A DNA stretch of 64,000 bases from Oceanobacter antarcticus (lineage in GTDB: Bacteria; Pseudomonadota; Gammaproteobacteria; Pseudomonadales; Oceanobacteraceae). Positions 51,771 to 61,218 of this stretch are shown here, one piece after another. Every line of letters starts with the position of its first letter. Position 1 is the stretch's first letter. The notes below the pieces were generated by a model that was not told the origin of the DNA, searched no databases, and saw nothing but the letters and a program-made list of their open reading frames with translations. The translations under genes and the position numbers were made by a program. The stretch is from assembly GCF_044962685.1 (NCBI RefSeq), contig NZ_JBBKTX010000005.1:124001-188000 (forward strand). Reading direction: 5' to 3'.

Positions 51771-52232
51771 ATGAGTTTATTCAAGTGCTTCAATACCTTG
51801 CCTGAAAATAAGGCCACCCTGGCGCTTCAAGCAGTCAAAGCAGCCAGCGCGACACTGGATATTGATGAATCCATTCGTGCTCACAAGGCTTGGCATAAAC
51901 GCCTGACACACTACGTCGACCAACATGAGGCGAACTTGCTGGATCCTGAACTGATCGCTGATGACCAGAGCTGCATACTGGGGCAGTGGCTATATTCGGA
52001 TGGGCAACGTCACTTGGCTAACCAGCCTTGTTTTGTCAATCTCCAAAATCTTCACCAGCACTTTCACCGCGAAGCGGCTAGAGTCGTCAGCATGGGTCAA
52101 GAGCAACACGATGAAGAAGCCAGTGCCATGTTGCACGACAAACTTGCCCAGTTGAGTTCTGAAATCTACCAGCAGCTGACCGATATAAAGACACTGCAAC
52201 AGCAGCAAGACGGACATGACGAACGAGGATAG
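51771..52232 (+). CDS. Stand-alone CZB (chemoreceptor zinc-binding) domain protein
   Basis: 153 residues, cytoplasmic. CZB pattern: an N-terminal His in IRAHKAWHKRL, the Cys in QSCILGQWLYSDG, then HQHFHREAARVV with two further histidines. This matches the 3His/1Cys zinc site of CZB domains, which usually cap chemoreceptors or diguanylate cyclases and sense zinc or oxidants. Here there is no attached output domain. Start ATG 51771 has AAGGA seven bases upstream. Confidence 0.83.
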   Translation: MSLFKCFNTLPENKATLALQAVKAASATLDIDESIRAHKAWHKRLTHYVDQHEANLLDPELIADDQSCILGQWLYSDGQRHLANQPCFVNLQNLHQHFHREAARVVSMGQEQHDEEASAMLHDKLAQLSSEIYQQLTDIKTLQQQQDGHDERG

Positions 52233-52274
52233 GTCGAAATTTTCCAGAAGCTGGAGCAACCCAGCAACAACACA

Positions 52275-53168
52275 TCAGTCCGTCTGATCCGGTTCTTCAG
52301 ACCAGCCACGGCGGCGTTGGTGGCTGAACCACTCACGGCGATAGCGATTGGCCCTGGCACGGTCGGGCAATATATTGATCAATTCAATCAGCAAGGCTTG
52401 GCCCTGTTTTTCCAGATTGTCAGGGCAAGGACGTCGAAGCAAACCAATCAGCAGTTTGAAGGCCTGATCGTATTGTTCTTCTGCAGCCAGTTCCTGTGCC
52501 AGTGCCAGCCGATTGGCTGGAGTGGGCCTATGCCGAAAACGCTGACGCAAGGCATCCAGGTTATTTTCACGCCGTTGCAGCAGGTGCCAACGCGACAGGG
52601 CCTGCTGTATTGCCGGGTCTCGCTGAATATGGGCAGCAGCGTTATCGAGCAACACCGACACTTCCGAAAGAAGTTGCGGTTGCTGTTTGCTGGCATCCAT
52701 CAAGCGCTGACAATAACGCGCCACGTCAGCAGCATTACCTGGCTGCTGCTCAATCAGCTGACGCCACAAGGCCAGCCCCTGCTGCCAGTCCTGACGGGTA
52801 ATACACTGCTCCGCCTGTTTGCGCAGCCGGTCACCGGGTTGCTGGATATAGGGTGCCAGCAGTTGGCGAATCTGGCCTTCCGGTAACGCCGTGGTGAAAC
52901 GACTCACTTCACGACCATGATAGTAGAGCAGCACACTGGGCAGACCACGCACCTGCATGATGGCCATCAACTCCGGTTGCTGCTCCACATCCACGACCAC
53001 CAGCTGCAACTGGGGTGAGAACTCCTGCTCAAGGCGTTCCAGTACCGGCAATAGCGCCTTGCAGGGTGAGCACCAGCTTGCCTGGAAGTCGATTAACACC
53101 AGGCTGTTCTGCGACAGACTGACGACATAGGGCAAAAAGGCGGTGGGTTCGGGAGGCATGTTGCTCAT
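52275..53168 (-). CDS. CnoX/YbbN-like thioredoxin-TPR chaperone
   Basis: 297 residues. Thioredoxin fold (about 10-115) with SLVLIDFQASWCSPCKALLPVLERL; the Cys pair WCSPC is present, so it may be redox-active, unlike E. coli CnoX (SxxC). The C-terminal two thirds are TPR-like helices (about 125-290) as in CnoX. Such proteins bind oxidatively damaged clients and pass them to GroEL or DnaK. Start ATG 53168 or 53159; no strong ribosome site. Confidence 0.85.
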   Translation of the reverse strand: MSNMPPEPTAFLPYVVSLSQNSLVLIDFQASWCSPCKALLPVLERLEQEFSPQLQLVVVDVEQQPELMAIMQVRGLPSVLLYYHGREVSRFTTALPEGQIRQLLAPYIQQPGDRLRKQAEQCITRQDWQQGLALWRQLIEQQPGNAADVARYCQRLMDASKQQPQLLSEVSVLLDNAAAHIQRDPAIQQALSRWHLLQRRENNLDALRQRFRHRPTPANRLALAQELAAEEQYDQAFKLLIGLLRRPCPDNLEKQGQALLIELINILPDRARANRYRREWFSHQRRRGWSEEPDQTD

Positions 53169-53499
53169 GAGTACGGCGTCTGAATACACCAGCAGAAGGG
53201 TACACGCGTTAATCCGGGCTTGCCAGAAAGCCGCCTGATAACCGATAGCGCTCGGAATATGTATAAAAAAGGTAGCGAACAATAAATGAAGGGACAAGGC
53301 AAATCGATGAAAAAGCGGACGCCTGCACGGGTGTAGGCGTTCGAGCGACACCGGAAGCCAAAGCCAAGTTCAAGAGTGCCAAATAAGCATTTTGAGTCGA
53401 TTTTTAACACCATCATTGCGAGTCCAGGAGTTTATAGATACGCCCTTCAGGCTGTCACAGAGCATTGTTATCCAGTACAACTCACGGGATACTGCTGCC
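53169..53499. other. Divergent intergenic region between the two thioredoxin-like genes
   Basis: 331 bp, no gene called. Short open frames in it look like chance. No clear regulatory element recognised. Confidence 0.5.
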
Positions 53500-54180
53500 A
53501 TGAATACATCCTCACCGTCTCTGCCCCCGGAACCGCCAGGTGGCAGCCATCATCGCCAACGAAATATCGTGCTGGGCCTGGTTGTTGTGTTATGGCTGGG
53601 CGGCACTGGTCTTGCCCTATGGTGGTTTCAGTCACAAACCATCCGGCCCTTTTTACCAGCGCAAACCTCCCCTGCCGCACTGAGCACGCAAACACTGGAG
53701 TCCACACTGGCCAGCCTGCTCGTGCAGACCGCTCCGACCGCTGTCCAGGCACCGGTCACCTTGGTGCATTTCTGGAATCCAGACTGTCTTTGTAATCAGG
53801 TCAGTCGCCGCCATTTTGATGGTCTGGTATCCGCCTTTGATGCCAGCCAGCTGCGGATTGTGGTGGTCGCTGCCGCCAACGCCAGCACTGCGCAATTAGC
53901 TGAATTCCGACGCCTCAACGGCCAGCGCATGGAGCTTGTCCAGGCTAATGGGCTGACCAGGCAGCTGCCATCCTCTCCCGCCCTGGCACTGATCAAGGCA
54001 AATGGCCAGCTCGGTTATTTTGGTGCTTATGGTTTTGGTGCCTTATGCAGTGTGGCAAACGATGATTTTTTCCCCAACATGGTGCGACAAATGATCGACG
54101 GCCAGTACGGACCGTTTGTCAATATCGCGGGCAGCGGCTGTTTTTGTCAATGGCCTGATCCGGTGTCAGGTACGAACTGA
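53500..54180 (+). CDS. Membrane-anchored thioredoxin-like protein (DUF6436-like)
   Basis: 226 residues. A proline-rich cytoplasmic stretch, one membrane helix (NIVLGLVVVLWLGGTGLALWWF, about 21-43), then a periplasmic thioredoxin-like domain: VTLVHFWNPDCLCNQVSRRHFD, LRIVVVAAANAS, LPSSPALALIKANGQLGYFGAYGFG. The active-site position is CLC rather than CxxC, and two more cysteines end the protein (GCFCQW). Function unknown; resembles the DUF6436 family. Its end overlaps the convergent tgpA by 15 bp. Confidence 0.75.
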   Translation: MNTSSPSLPPEPPGGSHHRQRNIVLGLVVVLWLGGTGLALWWFQSQTIRPFLPAQTSPAALSTQTLESTLASLLVQTAPTAVQAPVTLVHFWNPDCLCNQVSRRHFDGLVSAFDASQLRIVVVAAANASTAQLAEFRRLNGQRMELVQANGLTRQLPSSPALALIKANGQLGYFGAYGFGALCSVANDDFFPNMVRQMIDGQYGPFVNIAGSGCFCQWPDPVSGTN

Positions 54181-56223
54181 AGGGCGTTGATAACGCCGTC
54201 GCCAGACCTGACGGAGCAGTCGTTTACGGCTTTGGCGCAGCGCTTTGAGCAACTGTTTTTCGACCTCAGCCTGTTGTCCACCAGCGGCATACAACTGCTG
54301 CTCCATGGTTTGTGCCAACGCGGATAAATAGTCGCTATCGTCACCCAGTGTTAACCCCAGCCGGGTGAGATAGTGAGTCTGACTCTCACCCATCTGAAAA
54401 GCCACGCCCAGCTGCTCTCCGACGTCGACCAGTCGCTGCCAGGCCAATCCTACCGGGCTGGCTATTTTGACTGGGCGTTGCCAGCTGATCATCACGGCAA
54501 TCACCAGAAACACCAGTACGATGGCAGCCACCAGCCAGATCAGTAACTGCTGGTAATCGGCCCGCTGCAGGACATTACTGAGCAGGCTTTTCTGCCGTTT
54601 GTTATCGTATGACAGCACCCAGCGGTGCCAGAGGTAATTGACCGACTCCAGCTCCATACGCAGTCGGTTGAGCCAGGGAATCTGCCGAATCTGCCCCGGT
54701 GACAACAGCTTGTTTTCGAGGAAAGACCCCTCCTCCTTTAACGCCTGTTCAAGACCAAACTGAATTCGCTCCGGTGACACCACGGCCGTCGGATCAATCC
54801 GAATCCAACCAGTACCATCCAGCCAGATTTCTGCCCAGGCATGGGCATCGTACTGACGCACGGTCAAATAGTTTTCGGCGTCGTTCCACTCGCCCCCCTG
54901 ATAGCCCACCACCACCCGTGCCGGGATTCCGGCCAGCCGTGCGGCGTAAACAAAGGCACCGGCATAGTGGGCACAAAACCCTAACCGGGTATCAAACAGA
55001 AAAGCGTCGATATCGTTATTACCCAAGGCCGGTGGCTTGAGGGTGTAGCGGAAACCCTGGGTACGAAAATAATCAATCAGCTTATTCACCAAATCCATCG
55101 AGGTATCACTGTTCGCCACCAGCCCGGCGAGCCATTGGCGCGTACGTGGATTGCCACGGCCTGGCACATCAAGATTGTGCTGGCGCTGCTGAAAATCGAG
55201 GCGATGGCTGACCAGTTCACGACTGAGGCCAAGGCCTTGATAACGTTTGCGCTGATACACTGGTGTGCGGTTAACCAGTACACCGGTCGAGGTCACACCT
55301 ATACCGGGTTCCAGCGCCATGCCGTAACGCAAGGTGTAAAGCCAGTGGTTAGAGGTCGCTTCCTGAATAATTTCATAACGCAACACGCCAGTCGTCGCAG
55401 TTGGCAAGGTTTCTCCGGAAGGAAACCAGCTCACCTTCCGATCCTGTTTCGAGAATCGCCAGGTACGTCCGTCATAACGATCCAGCACCAGCGCTCGCCA
55501 ATAGAGTTGATCACGAGCCGGTTTTTGTTCACTGTCAAAGGTCGCACGAAATGCCAGCTCGTCGGAACGACTGAGTGAGGCAATATCCCCCGGTGCCATT
55601 TGATCGGTCAGACCGGTGCGGGCCTGTTCTGACTGCAGATTGATACTCCACAATGGCGCTAAGCGCGGAAACAGCAGATAAAACACCAGCATCACCGGAA
55701 TCGCGGTCGCCAACAGGCCAAACGCATAGCGGCTGGCAATCCAGGCGCCTCCCGTTTCACGGGATGCCAGATGCAGAGACACCAATGCTGCGGTCAGCAA
55801 CCAGATCACTACCAGACCATACAGTCCCCAGAGCACTTCCTGTTCAAACAGAAAGCCGGTACCTGCCAGGAAGAAACAGAGAAAAACAACGATATAGCCA
55901 TCGCGCTGGGTACGCATTTCCAGCACTTTTAACAAACAAGTGGCCACAAAAAAGGCGACCGCACTTTCCAGCGAGTATTGACCACTAAAACCGGCATAAA
56001 CCCCACCAGCTACCGCCACCACGGCAATCAATTTGGTGATTTTGCCAGGATAAGGCAATCGGCCAAGGTGCATTTGCCAGCGCCAGAGCACGGCAGCTCC
56101 GGCCATTAGCCAGAAGATCAGCGGTAAATGGGAATAATGCGGTAACAGAGACAGCGCGCCACCACTCAGTAACCAGAACAGTGCTGGCCGGGGGATCTGC
56201 TGTTGACGGGCTGACAGCGTCAT
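54166..56223 (-). CDS. tgpA: TgpA-type transglutaminase, membrane protein
   Basis: 685 residues. Six N-terminal helices, a large periplasmic domain with a transglutaminase core (catalytic Cys in LGFCAHYAGAFVYAARLAGIPARVVVGYQGGEW, His in YDAHAWAEIW, Asp in WIRIDPTA), one more helix (LLIWLVAAIVLVFLVIAVMIS) and a C-terminal DUF4129-like tail. TgpA is essential in Pseudomonas aeruginosa with unknown substrate. ATGA overlap with the DUF58 gene upstream. Confidence 0.92.
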   Translation of the reverse strand: MTLSARQQQIPRPALFWLLSGGALSLLPHYSHLPLIFWLMAGAAVLWRWQMHLGRLPYPGKITKLIAVVAVAGGVYAGFSGQYSLESAVAFFVATCLLKVLEMRTQRDGYIVVFLCFFLAGTGFLFEQEVLWGLYGLVVIWLLTAALVSLHLASRETGGAWIASRYAFGLLATAIPVMLVFYLLFPRLAPLWSINLQSEQARTGLTDQMAPGDIASLSRSDELAFRATFDSEQKPARDQLYWRALVLDRYDGRTWRFSKQDRKVSWFPSGETLPTATTGVLRYEIIQEATSNHWLYTLRYGMALEPGIGVTSTGVLVNRTPVYQRKRYQGLGLSRELVSHRLDFQQRQHNLDVPGRGNPRTRQWLAGLVANSDTSMDLVNKLIDYFRTQGFRYTLKPPALGNNDIDAFLFDTRLGFCAHYAGAFVYAARLAGIPARVVVGYQGGEWNDAENYLTVRQYDAHAWAEIWLDGTGWIRIDPTAVVSPERIQFGLEQALKEEGSFLENKLLSPGQIRQIPWLNRLRMELESVNYLWHRWVLSYDNKRQKSLLSNVLQRADYQQLLIWLVAAIVLVFLVIAVMISWQRPVKIASPVGLAWQRLVDVGEQLGVAFQMGESQTHYLTRLGLTLGDDSDYLSALAQTMEQQLYAAGGQQAEVEKQLLKALRQSRKRLLRQVWRRRYQRPSVRT

Positions 56224-57212
56224 CGTCGGGTTCCTGTTGCTTCGTCAAGCCGGAACAATGCCAGCATTTTCAGGCAGGCACCGAGATGGACTTCCGAATG
56301 TGCCGGAGCCAGCTCCTGAGTCGGTAACCGCAGCCCGTATTGCCAACCCAGCTGATGAGCTTCCAGCACCCAGCCACAGAGTTGCGACAAGCGCGGCTCC
56401 AAGTCGCCACTGGCATTGGCCCAGTCGAGCCAACAGCTTGCCCCTTCGTCACTGTCAAAGTCCTTGGTCATCAGCCCTTTGCCGCGTGCCAATTGTTTCC
56501 AGGCAATTTGCCGCATGGAGTCGCCGGGCTGGTACTGACGCAAGCCACGGAAATCCTGTTCGCCACGAACTTCCAGGGTTGCCCCGAGCAGTTCGCCATC
56601 ACCGTCGCCACTGCGAAACACAAAAGGGGATTTTTCCGGATATGGGTACACCAGGGTGGAAAAATCCAGCTTGATCCAGCTCCAGGCACGAAATAATCCC
56701 AATGGAAACCGGCTTTCCAACAACAACCTGCCAGGTGACAGATAACCACGCTGGTGGCAACGATAACTGAGCGGGAAAGTGTCTGACTCGCCTCGATGAA
56801 TGCTCAGCTGCTGCCCCGGATTATCCGGGTACTGTAGCCACAGACTGAGATGCTCCCGGCGCGGCGCGGCGGCCAGACGTAGCGGAATATCGAACACCTG
56901 TCCAACGTGACCATTAATCGCTTCCCGGCTACTGATGCTCAGTCCTTTGAGATTACGAAAAGTCAGATACATGGCCGACAGGCCGATGCTGAATAACCAG
57001 AACGTCATGCCATAAATCAGGCTGTTCTGATAATTGATGGCGGTTACCAGCAACAGTACCACCAGCGCCAGATAGAGCAACCCGATCCGGGTCGGCACGA
57101 TAAAAATCGACCGATGGCCCAGCACCATGGTGCGGGTTGCTGGCAGACGTCGATCAAGCCAGCGTTGCCAGCGATGGCCGAACAGACGTTTGATCGCGAA
57201 TTGTCTTGCCAC
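56220..57212 (-). CDS. DUF58-domain membrane protein
   Basis: 330 residues. Two N-terminal helices (GLLYLALVVLLLVTAINYQNSLIYGMTFWLFSIGLSAMYLTF), then a DUF58 domain with the signature GEQDFRGLRQYQPGDSMRQIAWKQLARGKGLMTKDFDSDEG. Its role is unknown, but the MoxR/DUF58/transglutaminase set is a common conserved cluster. Three bases after the MoxR gene. Confidence 0.92.
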   Translation of the reverse strand: MARQFAIKRLFGHRWQRWLDRRLPATRTMVLGHRSIFIVPTRIGLLYLALVVLLLVTAINYQNSLIYGMTFWLFSIGLSAMYLTFRNLKGLSISSREAINGHVGQVFDIPLRLAAAPRREHLSLWLQYPDNPGQQLSIHRGESDTFPLSYRCHQRGYLSPGRLLLESRFPLGLFRAWSWIKLDFSTLVYPYPEKSPFVFRSGDGDGELLGATLEVRGEQDFRGLRQYQPGDSMRQIAWKQLARGKGLMTKDFDSDEGASCWLDWANASGDLEPRLSQLCGWVLEAHQLGWQYGLRLPTQELAPAHSEVHLGACLKMLALFRLDEATGTRR

Positions 57213-57215
57213 GTT

Positions 57216-58139
57216 TTACACCAGTACCGCAACCGAATTAAGTATGCGGGCCGACACACTGTGTGCCCCACCCTCCGCTGCATCGGCCAGGCGGTGGTCG
57301 ACAACCGCAGGTAATACCGCCTGAATATCTTCAGGTAATACGTGCTGGCGTTCATGCACCAGCGCCCAGGCTCGAGCCGCTTGCAATAGCGCCAGTGCGC
57401 CCCGAGGCGACAGCCCATACAGATAACCGGACTCGTAGCGCGAAAAGGCAATAATACGCTGCAGGTAATCCAGTACCGATGCCGATGCGTGAATGTCGCG
57501 CACCTGCCGCTGCAGCTGCTGCAGTTGCTGCGGCGTTATTTGCGCTTGCAGCTGATTGGCCATATCCCGGCGGCTGGCACCTTCCAGTAATTGACGCTCG
57601 GCCTGCTCGGACGGGTAGCCCAGTGATATGCGCATCAAAAACCGGTCAAGCTGGCTTTCTGGCAGTGGAAACGTACCCGACTGCGACACCGGGTTCTGGG
57701 TGGCAATCACAAAAAATGGCTCTGGCAGAGGTCGGGTTTCGCCTTCTACCGTGACCTGACGTTCTTCCATGGCTTCCAGCAGTGCGCTCTGGGATTTTGG
57801 CGTGGCCCGGTTAATTTCATCGGCCAGCAATAGCTGACTGAATACCGGCCCCTCATGAAAACGGAAACGTCCCAGGTCGGAACCGGGTTCCTTTTCAAAA
57901 ATACTGACACCGAGAATATCTGCCGGGAGCAAATCACTGGTGAACTGAATGCGGTTGTAATTCAGCCCCAGCACACCGGCCAGCGCATGGGCCAGGGTAG
58001 TTTTGCCCATACCCGGCAAATCCTCAATCAGCAAATGCCCATCGGCTAACAGGCAACTTAATGCCAGTTTGAGTTGCTCCGGTTTACCCAGAATAATCTG
58101 GTTAAGCTGTTGCAGGGCGGCGCTGACGGCGCTGGTCAT
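57216..58139 (-). CDS. MoxR-family AAA+ ATPase
   Basis: 307 residues. Walker A EDLPGMGKTTLAHALA, Walker B LLADEINRATPKSQSALLEAMEERQVT and sensor 1 FVIATQNPV, plus the MoxR C-terminal helical lid. Acts as chaperone-like ATPase on the products of its cluster (DUF58 and TgpA). First gene of the three-gene operon. Confidence 0.94.
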   Translation of the reverse strand: MTSAVSAALQQLNQIILGKPEQLKLALSCLLADGHLLIEDLPGMGKTTLAHALAGVLGLNYNRIQFTSDLLPADILGVSIFEKEPGSDLGRFRFHEGPVFSQLLLADEINRATPKSQSALLEAMEERQVTVEGETRPLPEPFFVIATQNPVSQSGTFPLPESQLDRFLMRISLGYPSEQAERQLLEGASRRDMANQLQAQITPQQLQQLQRQVRDIHASASVLDYLQRIIAFSRYESGYLYGLSPRGALALLQAARAWALVHERQHVLPEDIQAVLPAVVDHRLADAAEGGAHSVSARILNSVAVLV

Positions 58140-58273
58140 ATCGGGTCTCCGTTGTAATAACTGATCAAGTGGCTACGGCAGATGCCTGGACGGTCAAGGG
58201 TTTATGCCAGACCTGGAAAAGCAGGTCGAGAGTTAATAACCAATCACACGACAAACCGGGATATTACTGACGA

Positions 58274-58299
58274 GCAATGACCAGCAAGCAATGACCAGC
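58274..58299. repeat. 12-bp tandem repeat
   Basis: GCAATGACCAGC at 58274-58285 and 58288-58299, two bases apart, in the MoxR-metZ intergenic region. No function seen. Confidence 0.5.
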
Positions 58300-58328
58300 G
58301 AGAAGTTGCGAACAAAATACGGTAGCCA

Positions 58329-58350
58329 TAAAAAACGGGGCCGCAGCCCC
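58329..58350 (-). terminator. Terminator after metZ
   Basis: GGGGC/GCCCC stem with CGCA loop; on the minus strand followed by CG and six T. Confidence 0.85.
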
Positions 58351-58367
58351 ATGTGATTCAGATCGGC

Positions 58368-59582
58368 TCAGAGTGCATCCAGCCCGCGTGCCAGATCTTT
58401 ACGCACGTCGTTAATGTTTTCCAGCCCCACCGCAACGCGAATCAAGCCCTGGGTAATACCCGCCGCCAGACGTTCTGCTTCCGACAAGCGTCCGTGGGTC
58501 GTGGTGCCCGGATGCGTAATGGTGGTTTTGGCATCACCCAGATTCGCCGTAATCGATATCATCCGGGTGGCATCAATCACCTTCCAGGCTTCTTCCCGAC
58601 CACCAGCGACTTCAAACGACAGTACTCCGCCCGGCAGGCTTTGCTGCTTCTGGATCAGCTCGTACTGTGGATGCGAGGCCAGACCACAAAAGTTGACCTG
58701 TTTTACCTTCGGATGCTGTTGTAACCAGCCGGCCAGAATCGACGCATTGTCGCTGTGGGCTTTCATGCGCAGGCTGAGCGTTTCCAGCCCCTTGGTAAAG
58801 ACCCAGGCATTAAACGGGCTCATGGTCGGGCCCGCAGAGCGCAGCACACCAATCACCGGTTCGATCAGCTCATGACTGCCCACCACCGCGCCTCCCAGAC
58901 AACGGCCCTGGCCATCAATGTATTTGGTGGCAGAATGCACCACCAGATCGGCACCCAGCGCCAGTGGTTGCTGAATCACCGGGGTGCAGAAACAGTTATC
59001 CACCACCAGCAAGGCATTGGCTGCACCCGCGATCCGCGCCAGCGCTTCGATATCCGCGACTTCCGCCATCGGATTGGAAGGTGATTCAAGAAAGAACAGC
59101 CGGGTTTCCGGCTTGCAGTGGGCTGCCCAATCATCGGCATCGACCGGATTGACGTAATCGATATCGACGTTGAATTTACGCAGGAATTTCTCGAACAGCA
59201 CAATGGTGCTGCCAAACACACTGCGAGAGCAGAGCACATGATCACCGGCTTTCAGATGAGCAATCGCGACGGCATAAATAGCCGCCATACCGGACGCGGT
59301 AGCAGCACAGGCTTCAGCGCCTTCCATGGCGGCCAGACGTTCTTCAAAGGTACGTACCGTCGGGTTGGTATAGCGTGAGTAGACGTTGCCCGGATGTTCA
59401 CCGGAAAAAGTTGCGGCCGCTTCTGCCGCCGAGCGAAATACATAACTGCTACTGGGGAAAATCGCTTCGGAGTGTTCCTGCTCCTGAGTGCGGTACTGAC
59501 CGGCACGAACCGCCAGGGTTTCGATCTCGCAATCGGTCAGGTCTGATTGGTACGGAGCGAGTAAATCATGAATATCATTCAT
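58368..59582 (-). CDS. metZ: O-succinylhomoserine sulfhydrylase MetZ
   Basis: 404 residues, PLP enzyme of the Cys/Met family. SSSYVFRSAAEAAATFSGEHPGNVYSRYTNPT, SGMAAIYAVA, the PLP lysine in HSATKYIDGQGRCLGG, and GDAKTTITHPGTTTHGRLSEAERLAAGI. Forms homocysteine from O-succinylhomoserine and sulfide. Located next to purF as in Pseudomonas, but separated from it by a terminator. Confidence 0.94.
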   Translation of the reverse strand: MNDIHDLLAPYQSDLTDCEIETLAVRAGQYRTQEQEHSEAIFPSSSYVFRSAAEAAATFSGEHPGNVYSRYTNPTVRTFEERLAAMEGAEACAATASGMAAIYAVAIAHLKAGDHVLCSRSVFGSTIVLFEKFLRKFNVDIDYVNPVDADDWAAHCKPETRLFFLESPSNPMAEVADIEALARIAGAANALLVVDNCFCTPVIQQPLALGADLVVHSATKYIDGQGRCLGGAVVGSHELIEPVIGVLRSAGPTMSPFNAWVFTKGLETLSLRMKAHSDNASILAGWLQQHPKVKQVNFCGLASHPQYELIQKQQSLPGGVLSFEVAGGREEAWKVIDATRMISITANLGDAKTTITHPGTTTHGRLSEAERLAAGITQGLIRVAVGLENINDVRKDLARGLDAL

Positions 59583-59614
59583 CGGGTTTCTGCCTTGTCT
59601 ATGGCCTAAAAACG

Positions 59615-59643
59615 CAACAGGGCAGCGGAAGGCTGCCCTGTTG
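59615..59643 (-). terminator. Terminator after purF
   Basis: AACAGGGCAGC/GCTGCCCTGTT stem (12 bp with the closing C-G), five-base loop; on the minus strand GCGTTTTT follows. Confidence 0.85.
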
Positions 59644-59685
59644 TTGATACTGATCAGGCGTCAAACACCTTCACAACCGGGTTGT

Positions 59686-61206
59686 TCAGGATTCTGCCTC
59701 GTTGTGCAGATCGATAGCAACATTGGCAATTGCCTTGCGGATACCTTTGGAGGAGTCGCTGCGCAAATCGGACAAGCGGCGGAAGTAATCGTCATCAATA
59801 TCACCGGTGACGTATTCACCGTTAAATACCGAACAGTCGAACTCCGTGGCCGCTGTTTTACTGCCTTCGAGACAAGCGGTGATCAGGTCATCCAGCTCCT
59901 GGTACACCAGCCAGTCGGCACCGATTGCCGTGGCAATTTCTTCCGTGGTGCGGCCATGGGCGATAAATTCTTCCTTGGCTGGCATATCAATACCGTAGAC
60001 GTTCGGATAGCGCACCGCTGGTGCGGCGGATGCAAAATAGACGTTTTCTGCACCGGCATCACGCGCCATTTCGATGATCTGTTCGCAGGTGGTACCCCGT
60101 ACAATGGAGTCATCCACCAGCAGTACATTCTTGCCACGAAATTCCAGATCCAGCGCGTTCAGTTTCTGACGCACGGATTTCTTGCGCTGTTGCTGGCCCG
60201 GCATAATGAAGGTACGACCGATATAGCGGTTCTTCATAAAGCCTTCACGGTATTTCACACCGAGCCGGTTGGCCAGTTCCAGCGCTGAAGAACGGCTGGT
60301 ATCCGGAATCGGGATCACCACATCGATATTGTGATCTGGATGCTCCCGCATGATCTTTTCCGCCAGTTTCTCACCCATACGCAGACGCGCCTTGTACACC
60401 GCGATGCCATCCATAATGGAATCCGGGCGGGCAAAGTACACTTGTTCAAACAGACACGGGGTCAGGCGTACGTTTTCGGCACACTGCTGGGTAAAGATAT
60501 CACCGGCTTCCGTCATCACCACACATTCGCCGGGTGCAATATCACGCTCGATCTGAAACCCCAGTGCATCGAGCGCGACTGACTCGGACGCCACCATGTA
60601 TTCCGACCCGGTCGCAGTGTCACGGCGGCCAAACACCGCAGGACGAATACCGTTCGGATCACGGAAGGCCACCACACCATAACCACAGATCATGGCAACC
60701 ACGGCATAACCACCACGGATACGTTCATGCACCCGGCGTACAGCACGAAAAATCATTTCCGGTGTTGGCACCAGCTGCTTCTGTTCCTGCAGCTCATGAG
60801 CAAAGATATTCAACAATACTTCGGAATCCGATGTGGTGTTGATGTGACGCAGGTCTTCACGGTAGATGTCCTGGGCCAACTCGGTGGTGTTGGTCAGGTT
60901 ACCATTATGCGCCAACACAATGCCGTAAGGTGAATTGACATAAAAGGGCTGAGCTTCCGCCGAACTTGAACTGCCCGCCGTCGGATAACGCACATGACCG
61001 ATCCCCATACGACCAATCAGGCGCTGCATATGGCGAGTACGGAAGACATCCCGAACCAGGCCATTGTCTTTACGTAGATAAAACTTTCCCTGATCACTGG
61101 TTACGATGCCGGCCGCATCCTGGCCGCGATGCTGAAGCACCGTCAACGCATCGTAAATAGACTGGTTTACATGGGTCTTGGCGACGATACCCACAATTCC
61201 GCACAT
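59686..61206 (-). CDS. purF: Amidophosphoribosyltransferase PurF
   Basis: 506 residues. Glutaminase nucleophile Cys2 (MCGIVGIV), HRGQDAAGIV, HNGNLTN, and the PRPP-binding motif VLLVDDSIVRGTTCEQI; YFARPDSIMDG and PIPDTSRSSALELA are also family blocks. First committed step of purine synthesis. 12 bp after cvpA, in the folC-SPOR-cvpA-purF group; ends at a strong terminator. Confidence 0.97.
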   Translation of the reverse strand: MCGIVGIVAKTHVNQSIYDALTVLQHRGQDAAGIVTSDQGKFYLRKDNGLVRDVFRTRHMQRLIGRMGIGHVRYPTAGSSSSAEAQPFYVNSPYGIVLAHNGNLTNTTELAQDIYREDLRHINTTSDSEVLLNIFAHELQEQKQLVPTPEMIFRAVRRVHERIRGGYAVVAMICGYGVVAFRDPNGIRPAVFGRRDTATGSEYMVASESVALDALGFQIERDIAPGECVVMTEAGDIFTQQCAENVRLTPCLFEQVYFARPDSIMDGIAVYKARLRMGEKLAEKIMREHPDHNIDVVIPIPDTSRSSALELANRLGVKYREGFMKNRYIGRTFIMPGQQQRKKSVRQKLNALDLEFRGKNVLLVDDSIVRGTTCEQIIEMARDAGAENVYFASAAPAVRYPNVYGIDMPAKEEFIAHGRTTEEIATAIGADWLVYQELDDLITACLEGSKTAATEFDCSVFNGEYVTGDIDDDYFRRLSDLRSDSSKGIRKAIANVAIDLHNEAES

Positions 61207-61218
61207 TCGCGTATTACC

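Noticed and set aside
58274..58299. Start of a CRISPR-like array.
   Set aside because: Only two 12-bp copies two bases apart, no spacers and no cas genes.
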